The notes beneath the pieces were generated by a model. It saw nothing but the letters and a program-made list of their open reading frames with translations. It had not been told where the DNA came from and searched no databases. Made by a program: the position numbers and the translations under genes. Of a DNA stretch of 64,000 nucleotides, positions 1 through 10,289 are shown in pieces. Source of the stretch: Protopterus annectens (taxonomy: Eukaryota; Chordata; Ceratodontiformes; Protopteridae); NCBI RefSeq assembly GCF_019279795.1, contig NC_056738.1, positions 401,363,683 to 401,427,682 of the forward strand. The letters run 5' to 3'. Position 1 is the stretch's first letter; every line of letters begins with the position of its first letter.

Positions 1-82
1 TTAGAAGATGGCCGAGTCGGAGCAGAGGATCGGCTCCGAACCCAACCAGCAAGAATGAAGGAGAGATAGACAACTTAACATA
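1..82 (-). mobile_element. DIRS-type element, 5' terminal inverted repeat cut by the window edge
   Basis: The first ~80 bases closely match the right-hand (5') ends of the DIRS copies at 22500-22599 and 48490-48569. All share a stretch reading 'ggctccgaac' followed by a run like 'aagaatgaaggagagatag'. In those complete copies this is the terminal inverted repeat at the gene-proximal end, so the body of this copy should lie to the left of the window. The junction with the next repeat is near base 82. Fossil; coding parts are not visible here. Confidence 0.6.
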
Positions 83-2300
83 ATATGTTATCAGTTAGTT
101 TACTCTACTTTTAAACCTACAGAAAAAACGAGTGTTCCACTTAAAAGTACCTTACAGTTTCGAGACGGTCCATTAAAACACAACACTCCTAGCTTTATAA
201 TAACTTTCCTGAAGAGAAAAGTAATGAAACGTAGGTAAATACATGAAAAAAAGCTAAGTTTTCCCCCCAAAGGGAACTTCTCTATCCAGCAAAGGAAAGC
301 GCAAGCCAACCACTGATACTCAGACGCCTCAGAGGAATGTATTCTTAGGTGACAGGAAAGCTCCGAAGGGCTTCACACTCAAATTTGTCTTTTATTCAGT
401 TCAGCTCAAGCTGCTTGACACTTTAGTTATGTGGAAGGTGCCCTGAAGGTTTGGAAGTTGACTGGCTTGCAAGATATAACCCATATAGCTACGACTACTG
501 CAGTAGTGATCAGTAAGAACAACATTTGAAAATCTCATTTTTCACATCATCAGGGATGTTCTGAAAATACAGCCAAGCAAACCTCCTAAAAACAGGATCA
601 GTGGCAGTCCTGGAAGAAGTATCAGCAGAGTCATACATAGACTTTAAACAAAGAGTTGTGACCTGTAAAATGGAAGAAACTAAACCATATGAATCAGACT
701 TTCCTCCAAAGAAGAAATCGCAGACAAAACATTCCTCTTATTTTCACAATTACTCAAAATAAACTAACTTTATAAGGGATTCTTTAACAAAAACACTAAC
801 TTATGAGCCTGACAATTCAAAATTCTGAAAAATCACAGCAGCAGAAGCATACACTTTTTTCCCCATACTCATCAATTACTTTCCCATCCTTGTCAGAAAG
901 TGCAAGATTGGAATTAACTAAATATTTAGCAGCAGTAAGATTGATTAAAATTATAGCTGCTCGGTCAGGTTTTGGGTGTGTGATAAAAACTTCAAAGACT
1001 GAGGAACTTTATAACATTTGTCTTCTTAAGGGCAGCAGGCTGACTATTGGGAAAATTGCAGACACTGACGCAAATATCCTCCAATGCTGACAGCAGTGGA
1101 AGAATGGTGAAGTTTTGGAAATTTCTTTTGTAAAAGCTTGCAGTATTTTCTGAGGGACTGAGAAACCACCATGTCCTCCCACTGAAATCACTAGCACATT
1201 CTGGAAATAGTCTCAGTGAAAGAGAAAAGTAGAAATACCCATAAGATGACTCAGATATTGTGCCTATCGCCGCATCTTAATCAGAAAAATGAGGAGAAAT
1301 CCTTGTATCTGACCCTTCATTTTCCTGTCCAGATTCAGAATCTTGAATCTCTTCAGGAAGAGGCATCCACTTTTCTTTTACCAGAAACCACCTTATTAAA
1401 GAAACCAACAGCTTGAATTAGACCATGAGCCAGATCTAGTAAACTACTCCTGCTCAGAGAAATTTGAGCAGGAGAAGATACATATTTAGTTTTCTCTTTC
1501 TTTTTGACAGGAAAAATTTGGCCATCTGAGTTGCTAATGGCAGCAGCTTCCCCAGGGATGGACACAATGTTCTGAATAAACAGGATTACACAGGGAAGAC
1601 TTCCATGTTCTCTCCCCCAGGACCAATAAGAGTGGCTCTCCCTTGCCCACCAAGGGGACCCCAACAGCAGCAGAGGGCATGGCTACCTCTGGTCCACAGT
1701 GGCTGCAGGTGCTACACCAGAGGAATTCTTGGTGTAAGACAAGTAGTCTGAGGAGCAAGATTTGACCACAGCAAATTCATCCTCCTATGGCTGAGGCATT
1801 GCTAGCCTGCTGTGATAAAGGCTATTTGCTTAACTTTTTCTTTTTGTGGCTTTAAGGAGACAACACGGGACTGGTAATTTGTTCCATGGTCAAGTTGAAA
1901 ATAGTGTCGATTTCCAGTGGAAAACAGGCAGCATAAGACAGTCAAAATTTAAAGTTGATAAAAGTCACATTTTCCCCACAAAAGCACAGTAAAAAAAATG
2001 ATAGTAAGTGCACAGAAGGTGCACTGAAGTTTTAGAAGCTAGCTGGCTGTTGTATCTTTGGCAGGATATAACCCATATAACTAAGACTACTTTGTGCAGC
2101 AGTGATCAATATGATCACTGCTGTAGTAGTGACAGATATGATGAGCATCTCTCCATGTGCAAGAAAATAAACTGCAAGAGACATACACAGTTATATATTC
2201 TTTTCAATACAGAACTGTTAAGTCAACCTTCTGTCTTCTACTGGGAGCTTATATTTTATTTAAAAAAATGAATAATCAATCATATTTGGCAAACACCCAA
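83..2300. repeat. Unclassified ~1.9-kb repeat unit, beginning to repeat in tandem
   Basis: Blocks here recur in the same order at 36200-38861. Block a (85-510) matches 37820-38240. Block b (540-1340) matches 36200-36960. Block c (1320-1740) matches 36940-37500 and 38255-38660. Block d (1760-1950) matches 37530-37690 and 38700-38855. After block d, block a starts again at about 2008 (shared words such as 'ggctgttgtatctttggcaggatat'-like text, here and near 38170), so the unit repeats with a period near 1.9 kb. Minus-strand reading gives a lysine-rich piece near 1500, but no convincing protein family. It may be an old retroelement internal region or a satellite-like repeat; I cannot assign it. 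Confidence 0.6.
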
Positions 2301-3390
2301 ACATTATACAGCTGGTAGACATGCAATTGTCAATTTCCTAAGCGCCACATTTTCCTGCAACTAATCTTCCTAAAAATGTATCCACACAGTGAATATTCTG
2401 TGACCAATGTTCTGTGGCAAATTTTCCAAAACAAATATCTGGATACAAGTGTACTAAGGAAAAAGAATTCTAATTGCGTGTTTTTTGTTAACACTCTTGC
2501 ACAAAATGTAGCTCCTTGACACAGAGGGATAAAGTTCATGTCCAATTAGTGGTACAGGCACTGAAGGAGCCATGGGAGAATCTAAAGGCCAAAAGTATAT
2601 AATCGTATCCTAGGCAGGCAAGACTCCTCTTGTAACTATGACACTGACAACACAGCCCTGAAAACTATTGGTCTGATGTCAGTTCACCTATCCTGGAGGA
2701 TTGCAGGCAATCTAAAGGCTCATTGAAATGCAAGCATACAGCTCTGGCCACTTCTGTGCTGCATTAGCAGTTATCCTCTTAGTTGGGAGGCTGCATGTGT
2801 GTCGTTGCTCGGATGCACCTCTAGAGAGCAGCTGCCAAGTCTGCCACGTGTAAATGGCTACAAACTAAGGTTAGGTTGAGCACAGGCAAGTCTAACACAT
2901 GTCTGGTAGATTCAGTAAAGGAGGAGAGGAGCTGGGGGGGGGGGGGGCAGACCTTCAAGCTGCTGAGGAGGGAAAAATATTCTTGCACAAAGATTTCCGC
3001 TTGTTGAAATTAAGAGTTAGAACTGTCAAAAAAATAAATAAATAAAACACGAGTATAAATTGTATTCTGCAACTTCATTAAAGGCATTATTTTTTCCACT
3101 CGTATGTACATATTTACTAAGGTACAGTCAGCTATGGACAGGGAGCGACTGATATTAAGGCTCAAGACACCAGAGTTCCTATTAAGTCACAATTAATGAC
3201 TAGCTCTTAACAGGTCTACAGATGACTGCGAGCTGCGATGAGACAATGAAACAAGGGGTCCGGCTTTATAACTTTAGTCTTATAGGTCCACATTCAGTTG
3301 CTAGGCTACTGATTTGTGAGGATCTTGGCAGCACAGCTTTATGTGGTAGTTTTTAACTTGTATTCTACATATGAATAACCCAGAGATGGG
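2301..3390. other. Unassigned stretch
   Basis: No open frame of note, no terminal repeats and no RNA gene were recognised. It holds a poly-G run near 2935-2947 and an A/T-rich segment near 3030-3110. It may include the 3' untranslated tail of the LINE that follows on the minus strand. Confidence 0.5.
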
Positions 3391-4189
3391 CCATTCAAGC
3401 CCATGTTGGGACATTTAAGTCTCCAATATCCATGAAGGACAGGAGTACTAAATCAGGAATGAATTTGTTGTTACTGATTCATTTGTCCAGATTATGTCTG
3501 AACACAGTAATTTTGCTTTATGTGGACTGGAAGATGTTCCACTGAAGGAGTTTTCTCTGCAATACATACCTGTCACTTCAACATGTTATATTTATTTTGC
3601 ATAAGAGACTGAGATCCCTTCAAACAGGTGTTGATGATACCACTGGACTTTCAAATATGTAATAGGTCTGACAGAAGAGGGTCTGTTGAAGTTCTATATG
3701 ACAGGCAGAGGACAAGGCTATACGATGGTCTACGTAATTTTTACAATTTAGGTCCTTGACTTTGTTTTTTTTTTTGTAGTCAGAAAGCATTGTGAACATT
3801 CCATTGTGACAAGTGTTTGGTCAGGTACATACTGAAAGGAGTATTGCACTCAATGAATCGGCCTAATGAGTGCTGAGTACACATAGTAAAAAATTACAAC
3901 TCTGGATCTGGACACAATAGTCTTAGATACAAGCCATACAATGAAAATGGACTTCCTTACAACTATGGATAAGTGGTGATTAAAGGACAGTTCATTATCA
4001 ATATAGATTTCCCAGATCAACTACAGAATCAATTGTTAAGGCTGTGTTATTGTCTATGTAATAGCTACAAATGGAGTCATGCTTTCCAAAGGATAAGATT
4101 ACACAGTTCTTGATATTTAACGTTCGTCCCTGGTTTTGACACAAGCTATTTGTTTGCGATAGGCTCTTGAATGATCCTGGTGTCCTTTG

Positions 4190-4692
4190 GGGAGATTATG
4201 ATGGCACCAAGTTTTCGGTCATCTGCAAACTTGGTCAGTGACAAAGCCTTAACATTAGCTTTGACCTCTAAGAAGTAAATGCCAAAAGAGGAGTGGCCCA
4301 AGGACTAAACTCTGGGAAACACTAACAATAGATCTTTAGGAGGAGGTGCAGCCACCAACCCGAACTTCCTGGGTTCTATTTGTCAGCCAATTTGCTAGCC
4401 AATGAATTACACAGGGACTGAAATTCAGCTGGGAGAGTTTATCTATGACACCTGGGTGTGGGATGGTGTCAAACACCACAGCAAGGTCTAGATATGCAGT
4501 GCACACTGTTCTGTCTTCATCTATTGCTTCAACAACTTTTTCAAAGTAGGCAGGGCCTCCTTTGATGAATCTGGACCGCTTTAGATGTAGAGTCTGTAGA
4601 TTACCTATATCCTTATCTGCTGCTGTCATCCATTCATCCGCAATGATACCGGTTTTGAGGTTGATACTGAATAGCTTCTGTAGGGGAATCAA
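4190..4692 (-). pseudogene. CR1-like reverse transcriptase fragment
   Basis: The minus strand reads a stretch with 'AYLDLAVVFDTIPHPGV', the reverse-transcriptase motif A region (family form: LDFSKAFDTVPH). 'NWLTNRTQEVRVGG' follows, the usual CR1/L2 segment before the PQGS box. Further along, near 4210-4240, the same strand reads 'FADDRKLGAII', the metal-binding FADD box of motif C. The second residue of motif A has drifted (LDLAVVFD), and the PQGS box cannot be read in one frame. It once copied LINE RNA at the target site; it is now inactive. Confidence 0.7.
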
Positions 4693-5089
4693 GACGAGTC
4701 ATGTTTTAAGCTGACCAGAAGGTAACCTGGTATGTTAGCTGGTCCTACAAACGTACTATTCTCGGCCTTTGACAGCACCATGAGAACTTGTTCTTTGGAG
4801 ATTTGAAGGGAGTGTAGGTGTGGGATGTGATCTGAGAATGTTGGAAGGGCTGACGTTTGAGCTAAAACAGTCTACTAGTAGACTGGATATGCCCTCTGGG
4901 TCTCAGTATACAATACTATTTAATACTAGATTTGCACAGTGCTGGACATTATTTCTGAGTTAACATTATTAAAGAAAGCTTCATGGTAATCCATCACCTG
5001 GGTGGTTATGTTTACCTCAACTGGCTTTGGTTGACTTGATCAGGGCCCGAAGTTCTTTGTTTAGATTAGCAAGAGTTTATTTGGCATCT

Positions 5090-5290
5090 TGAGTTAGATG
5101 CCCATACTGTTAAAGACCAAGTCCATGACTTCATCATCCCTGGTTGTGGGTGAAGACTAATTGGTTAAGGGATTCTGCACTGATAAAGTCCAGAAATCTC
5201 TAGGCATACATGTTTGAGATGTACAAGTCTCCAAGCTTACACAAGAGTAGTTGAAATCTCCTAGGAGAACAGTTTTTGGCTTAATACATA
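5090..5290 (-). pseudogene. CR1-like endonuclease fragment
   Basis: Minus-strand reading near 5270-5240 gives 'KTVLLGDFNYSCVSL', carrying the GDFN motif of the apurinic/apyrimidinic-type endonuclease of CR1, L2 and jockey LINEs. 'RDDEVMDLVFNSMGI' follows near 5150-5100, resembling the family's 'LLDLVLTN' segment. Stops interrupt it. Its position upstream of the reverse transcriptase on the same strand supports one shared element. Confidence 0.6.
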
Positions 5291-5999
5291 AAGCCTTCAT
5301 AATAGTTAGGCAGGGGATATGGTCTGAGGGGACATGGAGGGGGGATTCTATTAACTAAGATATGACAAGAGATTTTGTTAATAGTAAGTTGGACGCAGAT
5401 GATGTTAGCTCACTGCCTTGTCTAATGACTCTGGGCATGATGTGTTTTTTTTTTTTTTTTTTAATATACGGAGACATTCTTGCTTTTAGTGTCTTCTTCT
5501 AATGTGGTGGGCCTGAACATGTGATAGGCATTGAAACCATGCACTGATGAAATGCTTTCCAAGGTCTTGAACCAGGTCTCTGTCACGATTCATATATTAA
5601 TGTTTTCTTGGTTAAGAAATTATTGTAGGTAGTGGAATTTTTTTTAAGGTTCATAGCATTGAACAACTGCACCTTAATGTTATCCAGATTCAGTTTAGAT
5701 ATCTTAGAATCTTTAGAAGACTGACATTGCCTAAAAGGGCATTAGAGGTGGACAAAGGTTTACCTAAATATACAAAAGCCTTTGGGGGACTCTTTGGCAA
5801 AGCAGTTGGGACTACCACCTCTTTCCAGGCTGATATATATTGCACCTACTTTGAATGACACCAGAAGCTAAATCAACTGCTGAAATTAAATGTTCGCAAT
5901 GCAGCATAATTCTTGGTGATGGTAAAATGCTGCTCAAGGCTAAGTTCATATTAGCCTCAGACACAAATATTGAGAGCAATATCAAGTCTCCATCTCAAG

Positions 6000-6197
6000 T
6001 CATTTCCTCCCAAAATGTACTATGACTGTATATGTATACTTGTGGTGCAAAGACAAGAGTTGTTTCTGTGATGGGGCAAATCCTGATGCCTGTTCAGCAA
6101 CTGACAGTGACCCTCTCTTTGCAAAGCCTGTGGGTGGTCCCTCACTGTGTCTTACTAAGGAGTCCTCTATGATTAAGATATTGGATTCTGTGGACAC
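6000..6197 (-). pseudogene. Possible CR1 ORF1 esterase-like fragment
   Basis: The minus strand encodes about 65 residues starting near 'ILIIEDSLVRHSEGPP'. CR1-type ORF1 proteins often carry an SGNH/GDSL esterase domain beginning with a hydrophobic strand and 'GDSxxRH'. Here the glycine position reads E (EDSLVRH), so the oxyanion glycine is missing. The location just upstream of the endonuclease fragment on the same strand fits ORF1 of that LINE. A chance match is possible because the piece is short. Confidence 0.4.
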
Positions 6198-6239
6198 TTG
6201 TCTTATTGGCTTATGAACTGAAGCAGTCTAAATCTTATT

Positions 6240-6836
6240 TGTATGTTTGATTATGGTGCATGTTTCATAGCTCGCCACCATGAATTCAGAAGAGACAATC
6301 ATTTTGTAAAAAAAAAAAATTCTGTAGTTAATATGGTCTGAGGTGGGCATAACAGACTATTTTTTGTCTGTGTATCACTGTAAAACTGATGGACATTTGA
6401 AGTAGAATTAAGACTAGAGATTAGAAACTGCAGTATTTTTTGACTGAACAGTTTATAAAAATAACTGTTTTACATAGTCTCCCCCCCCCCAATATTATAC
6501 TTGCAAACAAAACTGTTAGATTAACAATTGTTTAATATGTGTCTTGAGATGTTATTTCTTAATTTTGCTTAAAATCTGCTGTGGATAACATGGTTTAAGA
6601 ACTAAAAATGAGATTTGGTATCTTCTGATCAAAAATTGCCGATATTGGCTACTGTTAAATATATTTCATGATTTTTTTAACAGAATGTTTCTATTACTTA
6701 ATGTGGCAATATTTCTACGGATGTAAATTTTATATTGATAGTTTTTGAAAATTCACCCTATTGATCAAAATATTTTACTATGTATTTGTACACAGGGCTG
6801 ATCAGCAATCCCTCATTAGCATAAGGGTGTGAGTAT
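6240..6836. other. Unassigned A/T-rich stretch
   Basis: No coding sequence, terminal repeats or RNA gene recognised. If the terminal exon call at 6941-7063 is right, part of this stretch could be 3' untranslated sequence of that minus-strand gene. No clear AATAAA signal on the minus strand stood out. Confidence 0.4.
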
Positions 6837-6837
6837 T

Positions 6838-6909
<72 letters not shown>
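6838..6909. repeat. (AC)n microsatellite
   Basis: An essentially uninterrupted AC dinucleotide run of about 70 bases, ending just before the probable stop codon region of the minus-strand gene. On the sense strand of that gene it reads (TG)n and would sit in the 3' untranslated region, about 30 bases beyond the stop. Confidence 0.97.
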
Positions 6910-6910
<1 letters not shown>

Positions 6911-6940
6911 CACAACAGGCCCCTAAACTGACAGCAGTAC

Positions 6941-7063
6941 CTATATGTTAGCTTCCAAGGACAGGGTTAGGGCCTTGCTAAAAATGGCATTACTTGCATC
7001 ACTGAGGGCATAAACACTTCCAAGGATGGCTTCCTTCAGTAGACGAACCTCCATGCTGAAGAT
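6941..7063 (-). CDS. Probable terminal coding exon of the unidentified repeat-containing membrane protein
   Basis: On the minus strand, a long pyrimidine tract (about 7071-7096) ends in CAGTAG at 7069-7064, and a branch-point-like 'ttactgac' lies about 35 bases upstream. Reading from 7063 in the phase left by the upstream exon (phase 0) gives 40 residues, from 'IFSMEVRLLKEAILGSVYAL' to 'SLEANI', then TAG at 6943-6941. The tail is short, amphipathic-looking and matches nothing I know. If the first AG (7067) is used instead, the first codon is TAG, and the protein would stop right after the hydrophobic segment encoded upstream. Phase agreement, tract and branch motif make this exon credible, but it is inferred from sequence only. 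Confidence 0.55.
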   Translation of the reverse strand: MFSMEVRLLKEAILGSVYALSDASNAIFSKALTLSLEANI

Positions 7064-7232
7064 CTACTGAATGGCAAGAGGAAAAAAGGGGCTCAAGGTC
7101 AGTAAATATGAAATTGATGGTTGACAGAAAAATCACAGGAAAAATAAACATGAAATATAATGAACACAACTGAGAAGGAAAAAGTGCTAAACTTTAATTA
7201 TGGTTTAAATATATTTCAAGACAGACAGTTAC
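7064..7232 (-). promoter_or_regulatory. Short intron with a CAGTAG tandem acceptor
   Basis: The 169-base intron starts with a CAG|gtaact donor (intron bases from 7232 downward). It ends in a strong pyrimidine tract and two AG acceptors three bases apart (cag at 7069-7067, tag at 7066-7064). A 'ttactgac' branch-like motif lies at about 7106-7099. Tandem NAGNAG acceptors are known to be used alternatively in vertebrates. Here the choice decides between an immediate stop and a 40-residue tail. Confidence 0.55.
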
Positions 7233-8334
7233 CTGTACATAAAAGATGTACAAAAACAGAATGGAAAACACTGCAAAAATAAAAATACAACTGGTGCCAG
7301 GACAACAAAAAGCAATGTTTAGATGATACCATTTATATACATTACCACTTGACTTTTTTTTAGTATATTCCTGGTTGCCTTTTTTATTGAGCTCACAATA
7401 CAGTGTCAAGCAGGCTTGACAAAGATGTGCGTTCTCAATCGACATGTTGTCATTCTGAGTGGAAGACATTTCACCTTGTAAACTCAGCACGTGAATTTCT
7501 GAATCTTCAGCTGGTAATTCCCAATCATCAAACAAGCCCAAAGATGAAGCTTCTTCAACATTCTGGACATTTATAACTTCAGCTGTCATTGCTTCTTTAT
7601 AAATAGTACAGATTTCAGGATTAAAATTTCTATTGCAAAAGGAATCAGATGAACTACTACAAACTAAACCCTGCCTTAATGGTTTTGTTACGGTTTTTGT
7701 AAAAGCTGAATTCTGATCAGTAGACACAGCGTCTGTGAAAGCAACACTTGCCACATTACTGCCATGCTCTTCCAAAACTTTTATGTCAGAATGCATTTTA
7801 GAGAGCTTTTTTGTTGTTTTGTCATGAAATTCAAAATCACTTCCAACTTTGCTCTCGTGTTCCATTACTTCAGAATGCACTTCAGACAGCTGCCTTTTTT
7901 GTATTTTCTCATAAAATACAGAATGACTACCCGTTTTACCAGCATGTTCATTTGAGACTGCTTTGTCAGAATGCACTTCAGACAGTGGTCTTGTTTTGGT
8001 CTTCTCAAGAAATCTTGAACCATGTACCACTTTACTCTCATGATCTTTTAAGACTGTTACATTAGAATGCTCTCCAGGGAGCTGTCTTGCTTGCGTTTTT
8101 GCATGAAATCCATAATCACGTCTCACTTTGCTCTCATGTTTTCTTGAGTTTAAATCAGAATGTACTTCAAAGAACTGCTCTGGCTGGGTTTTCTCACAAA
8201 ATCCCGGATTATTTCTCACTTCGCTCTCATGTTCTTTCAAGACTGTTATGCCAGAATGCACTTCGGAGAGCTGTCTTGTTTGTATTCTCTCATAAAATCC
8301 AGAATCTTCCTGGTGTAGAGTCAGACTTTCATAC
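7233..8334 (-). CDS. Large internal exon of an unidentified protein with six ~31-residue tandem repeats and a C-terminal hydrophobic segment
   Basis: One open frame crosses the whole exon. The acceptor is 'acttttctctattgtag' just above 8334 and the donor is CAG|gtaact at 7233/7232. The exon is 1,102 bases long, entered after two bases of a codon and left at phase 0. From about 8306 to 7749 it encodes six tandem units of 29-32 residues, consensus FxEKTQxRQLSEVHSDxTVL followed by KEHESKV. An acidic serine-rich region follows (near 'EEASSLGLFDDWELPAEDSE'), then a cysteine-containing segment (HLCQACLTLYC). A ~25-residue hydrophobic stretch ('IFIFAVFSILFLYIFYVQ') ends the exon, so the protein is probably a membrane protein anchored near its C-terminus. 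No upstream exons were found in the window. I do not recognise the family. The repeats are charged and could form helices or binding sites. An intact frame over 1.1 kb amid decayed repeats argues for a live host gene. Confidence 0.7.
7749..8306 (-). repeat. Six ~93-bp tandem coding repeats
   Basis: Within the large exon, six units (31, 31, 32, 32, 29 and 31 residues) share the core '(S/E)VHSD' and 'HESKV' with a leading aromatic F. Differences between units are spread along the unit and include whole-codon length changes only, so the frame is kept. That is what selection on a coding repeat looks like, and not what a non-coding minisatellite would show. Confidence 0.85.
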
Positions 8335-8339
8335 CTACA

Positions 8340-9210
8340 ATAGAGAAAAGTTGAGAACACATTTATTAAACATGTAAAACTCCTGAATCAAAGATAAAAA
8401 GATGACATCTAAGTTGGAGAAAGAAAATGAAAAAATATATTGAGACTAAAACAAGAAACCACAGTTTATAAAATTAGGTAGACAAAATGGTCAGTGGTTA
8501 ATTACATAAGTTCATGTAACTACAAAGTAACACTAACTGGCAAATACTTCATCTGCCTTGTGTCTTGTTTAATTCTAGCGAGCAAAGAAAAAAAAAAAAA
8601 AAAAAAAAAAAAACAGCTCAAGCTATAATGTCCTGATTTAATACTGAAGCTCATAAAGGTTACCTCACCCAAAGCACAATTCAGATTTCAAATAGAGTAT
8701 GTTCCCAAAATAAGTAGATACATTTTTTGGTGTTGGGGGAGGCAGAAAAATCAAGTGTAAAACAGGTGAGGATGCCACATGAGTTCCCCCCACAAGAGGT
8801 ACAGGATACAAATCAACCAGTCAACAGGCAGAAGCCCCGAGACAGAACCAGGAAGGAATAATATCTCTAGGCTTGCCCAGGAATGCCTGGAGATCCCAAA
8901 AGGATGAGTCTGAAATTGTAACTGGGAATGGGGAAATCTGGTCAACCCTGCTCAGCTTGCTTCAGTGACCTTCAGCAGGGACGAGGGGTATAAAAATCGA
9001 TCATGATGATGCCACAAATACAATATGCTCCACATAATTGTAATTATAAAGATCTCTCGAGCAGATGTCCGCTAATAAGATAAAAATGAGCCCTTTAAAA
9101 AAAAATTAAAGAAACATTCTAAAAAAAACTAATGCAGACAGCCTCCTGTTGAATAATTATACAAAAGAAAAGATGTACATTGTTTTTAGCAACATAAATT
9201 ATACTTATGG
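8340..9210. other. Unassigned stretch with poly-A tract
   Basis: Upstream intron side of the minus-strand gene. It contains a poly-A run at 8587-8613. A segment at about 8750-8990 has more even base composition and looks like part of an interspersed repeat, but I could not assign it to a family. No supportable coding sequence. Confidence 0.4.
8587..8613. repeat. Poly-A tract
   Basis: A run of about 27 A with no target-site duplication that I could recognise around it. Confidence 0.9.
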
Positions 9211-9214
9211 GTGT

Positions 9215-9976
9215 GAAAAACTAGCGTATAAAATGGGGATTCCAAGATGACTGCACTCTGAAAAGCATTTTGATTACAGCTCTCCCACTATTAAAAAGAA
9301 GAGAGAAGTAAAGGAGTAACTGACAATGTGAGTAAAGTTCCATTACTGGCTAGTCACTATACAGCATGGATGTCAACGAAGAAATCCTGAGAAAATCAAC
9401 TAGAAAAGAAGAAAATAAAATCAAGTGGGAAGAGTCTTGCAGCTGTCCAGCAAAAGGCAGTTCAGGTTTCAACTTTGGTACAATAGACAGCTTCCAGTAA
9501 CTTAACGGAAAAAAGAAATCAAATGCACATTGGGCTGTTTCAAATAAATGAGAAACTGGATGAAAATAAAATCAAATCACAAAGGCAAAAAGAATAGAAG
9601 AAGCTTTAAGAAGTTGTTCAAATGAGCCAATAAAACTGCAAAAATCAGACAGTAAAATGAAGGAAATATTGGCTGAATATGTGGCTTCTCAAAAGGAGAA
9701 CCATTTCAAAAAATATTAGAGCAAAGAGAGAAAAACATTTTTTTCAGCTTACCAGAGAAACTAAAGGAATAGACTGCATTCATTTTATAAAAAGTACAAA
9801 CAAGCAACTCTACTGGTAGACTACAACAGCATTTGGTGTGCGCTCCAAGTTTAGCCATAAGAAAACAGTAAAGATGCAATTATAGCAACAGAAAGAGCTG
9901 CTCCTGACAAAACTGTGGCAGAAGAGAACTGGAGACACCAGAGTGCCTGTGGAAAATTCTAAGCCAGTAATAATGT
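9215..9976 (+). mobile_element. LINE 5' leader and ORF1-like region, copy 1, first part
   Basis: This stretch aligns by eye with 12420-13230, sharing 'agctctccca', 'ggatg(t/c)ca', 'tgcagctgt(c/t)cagcaaaa' and the 'gataaaactgcaaa(a/g)atc' region. Plus-strand reading is A-rich and lysine/glutamate-rich, as in L1-type ORF1 proteins (coiled coil plus basic RNA-binding part), but stops prevent a clean frame. The copy breaks off at about 9976 at a palindromic insertion and resumes at about 11036. The family call is from composition and from position ahead of an L1-group ORF2, not from a diagnostic motif. Confidence 0.5.
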
Positions 9977-9978
9977 CC

Positions 9979-10113
9979 AACAGGGTGTGTGTTACTGTAT
10001 AAATAATGCCCACCCAGGGTGTTATGAGGCCTGACACCACAGGTGGAGGGCCTCTACACCGACACCCTCTGGTGGGCATTATTTACACAGTAACACATCC
10101 TGGATGGCATCAT
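9979..10113. mobile_element. Palindromic MITE-like element inserted in the LINE copy
   Basis: The left arm starts 'cagggtgtgtgttactgta' and continues into 'taatgcccacc'. The right arm is its near-perfect reverse complement, ending 'cacagtaacacatcctgg'. The arms are about 42 bases with few mismatches. The ~50-base middle is also partly self-complementary ('gaggcctg' against 'gggcctc'), so the whole unit can fold as a hairpin. No transposase is present. A clear target-site duplication was not found, so the parent superfamily is left open. Confidence 0.7.
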
Positions 10114-10289
10114 CAGCTTAGAGAATAAGCTATCTGTAAAATTATGTTTTACCTATTTATTTTTATTACTATACATTTTATATATATATATATATATATT
10201 TTTTTTTTTACGTAAAATAGTTCCTCCTGATGTTTCAAACTTGCTGTACTATACATAAATGGTGTTGGAGGAAGCACTACATCCAAAGT
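10114..10289. repeat. A/T-rich spacer with (TA)n run
   Basis: Contains a TA dinucleotide run at about 10175-10199 followed by a poly-T stretch. Nothing else recognised. Confidence 0.6.

Larger units (their letters stand above)
3391..6230 (-). mobile_element. CR1-like LINE, degraded, minus strand
   Basis: Three minus-strand pieces lie in the correct order for a CR1-type LINE: an ORF1 esterase-like segment (6000-6197), an apurinic-like endonuclease segment with a GDFN motif (about 5100-5280), and a reverse-transcriptase palm (4190-4692). Their spacing fits one element of about 2.8 kb. The frame is broken many times, so the copy is old. The 3' end is not sharply defined; 3391 is a guess based on loss of recognisable sequence. 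Confidence 0.6.

Noticed and set aside
803-1197. Open frames on both strands that could be small genes
   Set aside because: They lie in block b of the ~1.9-kb repeat. The matching block at 36200-36960 has different, broken frames, so neither reading is conserved.
7764-8377. Plus-strand frames opposite the large exon
   Set aside because: They are shadows of the minus-strand coding repeats; splice sites and motif structure support the minus strand only.
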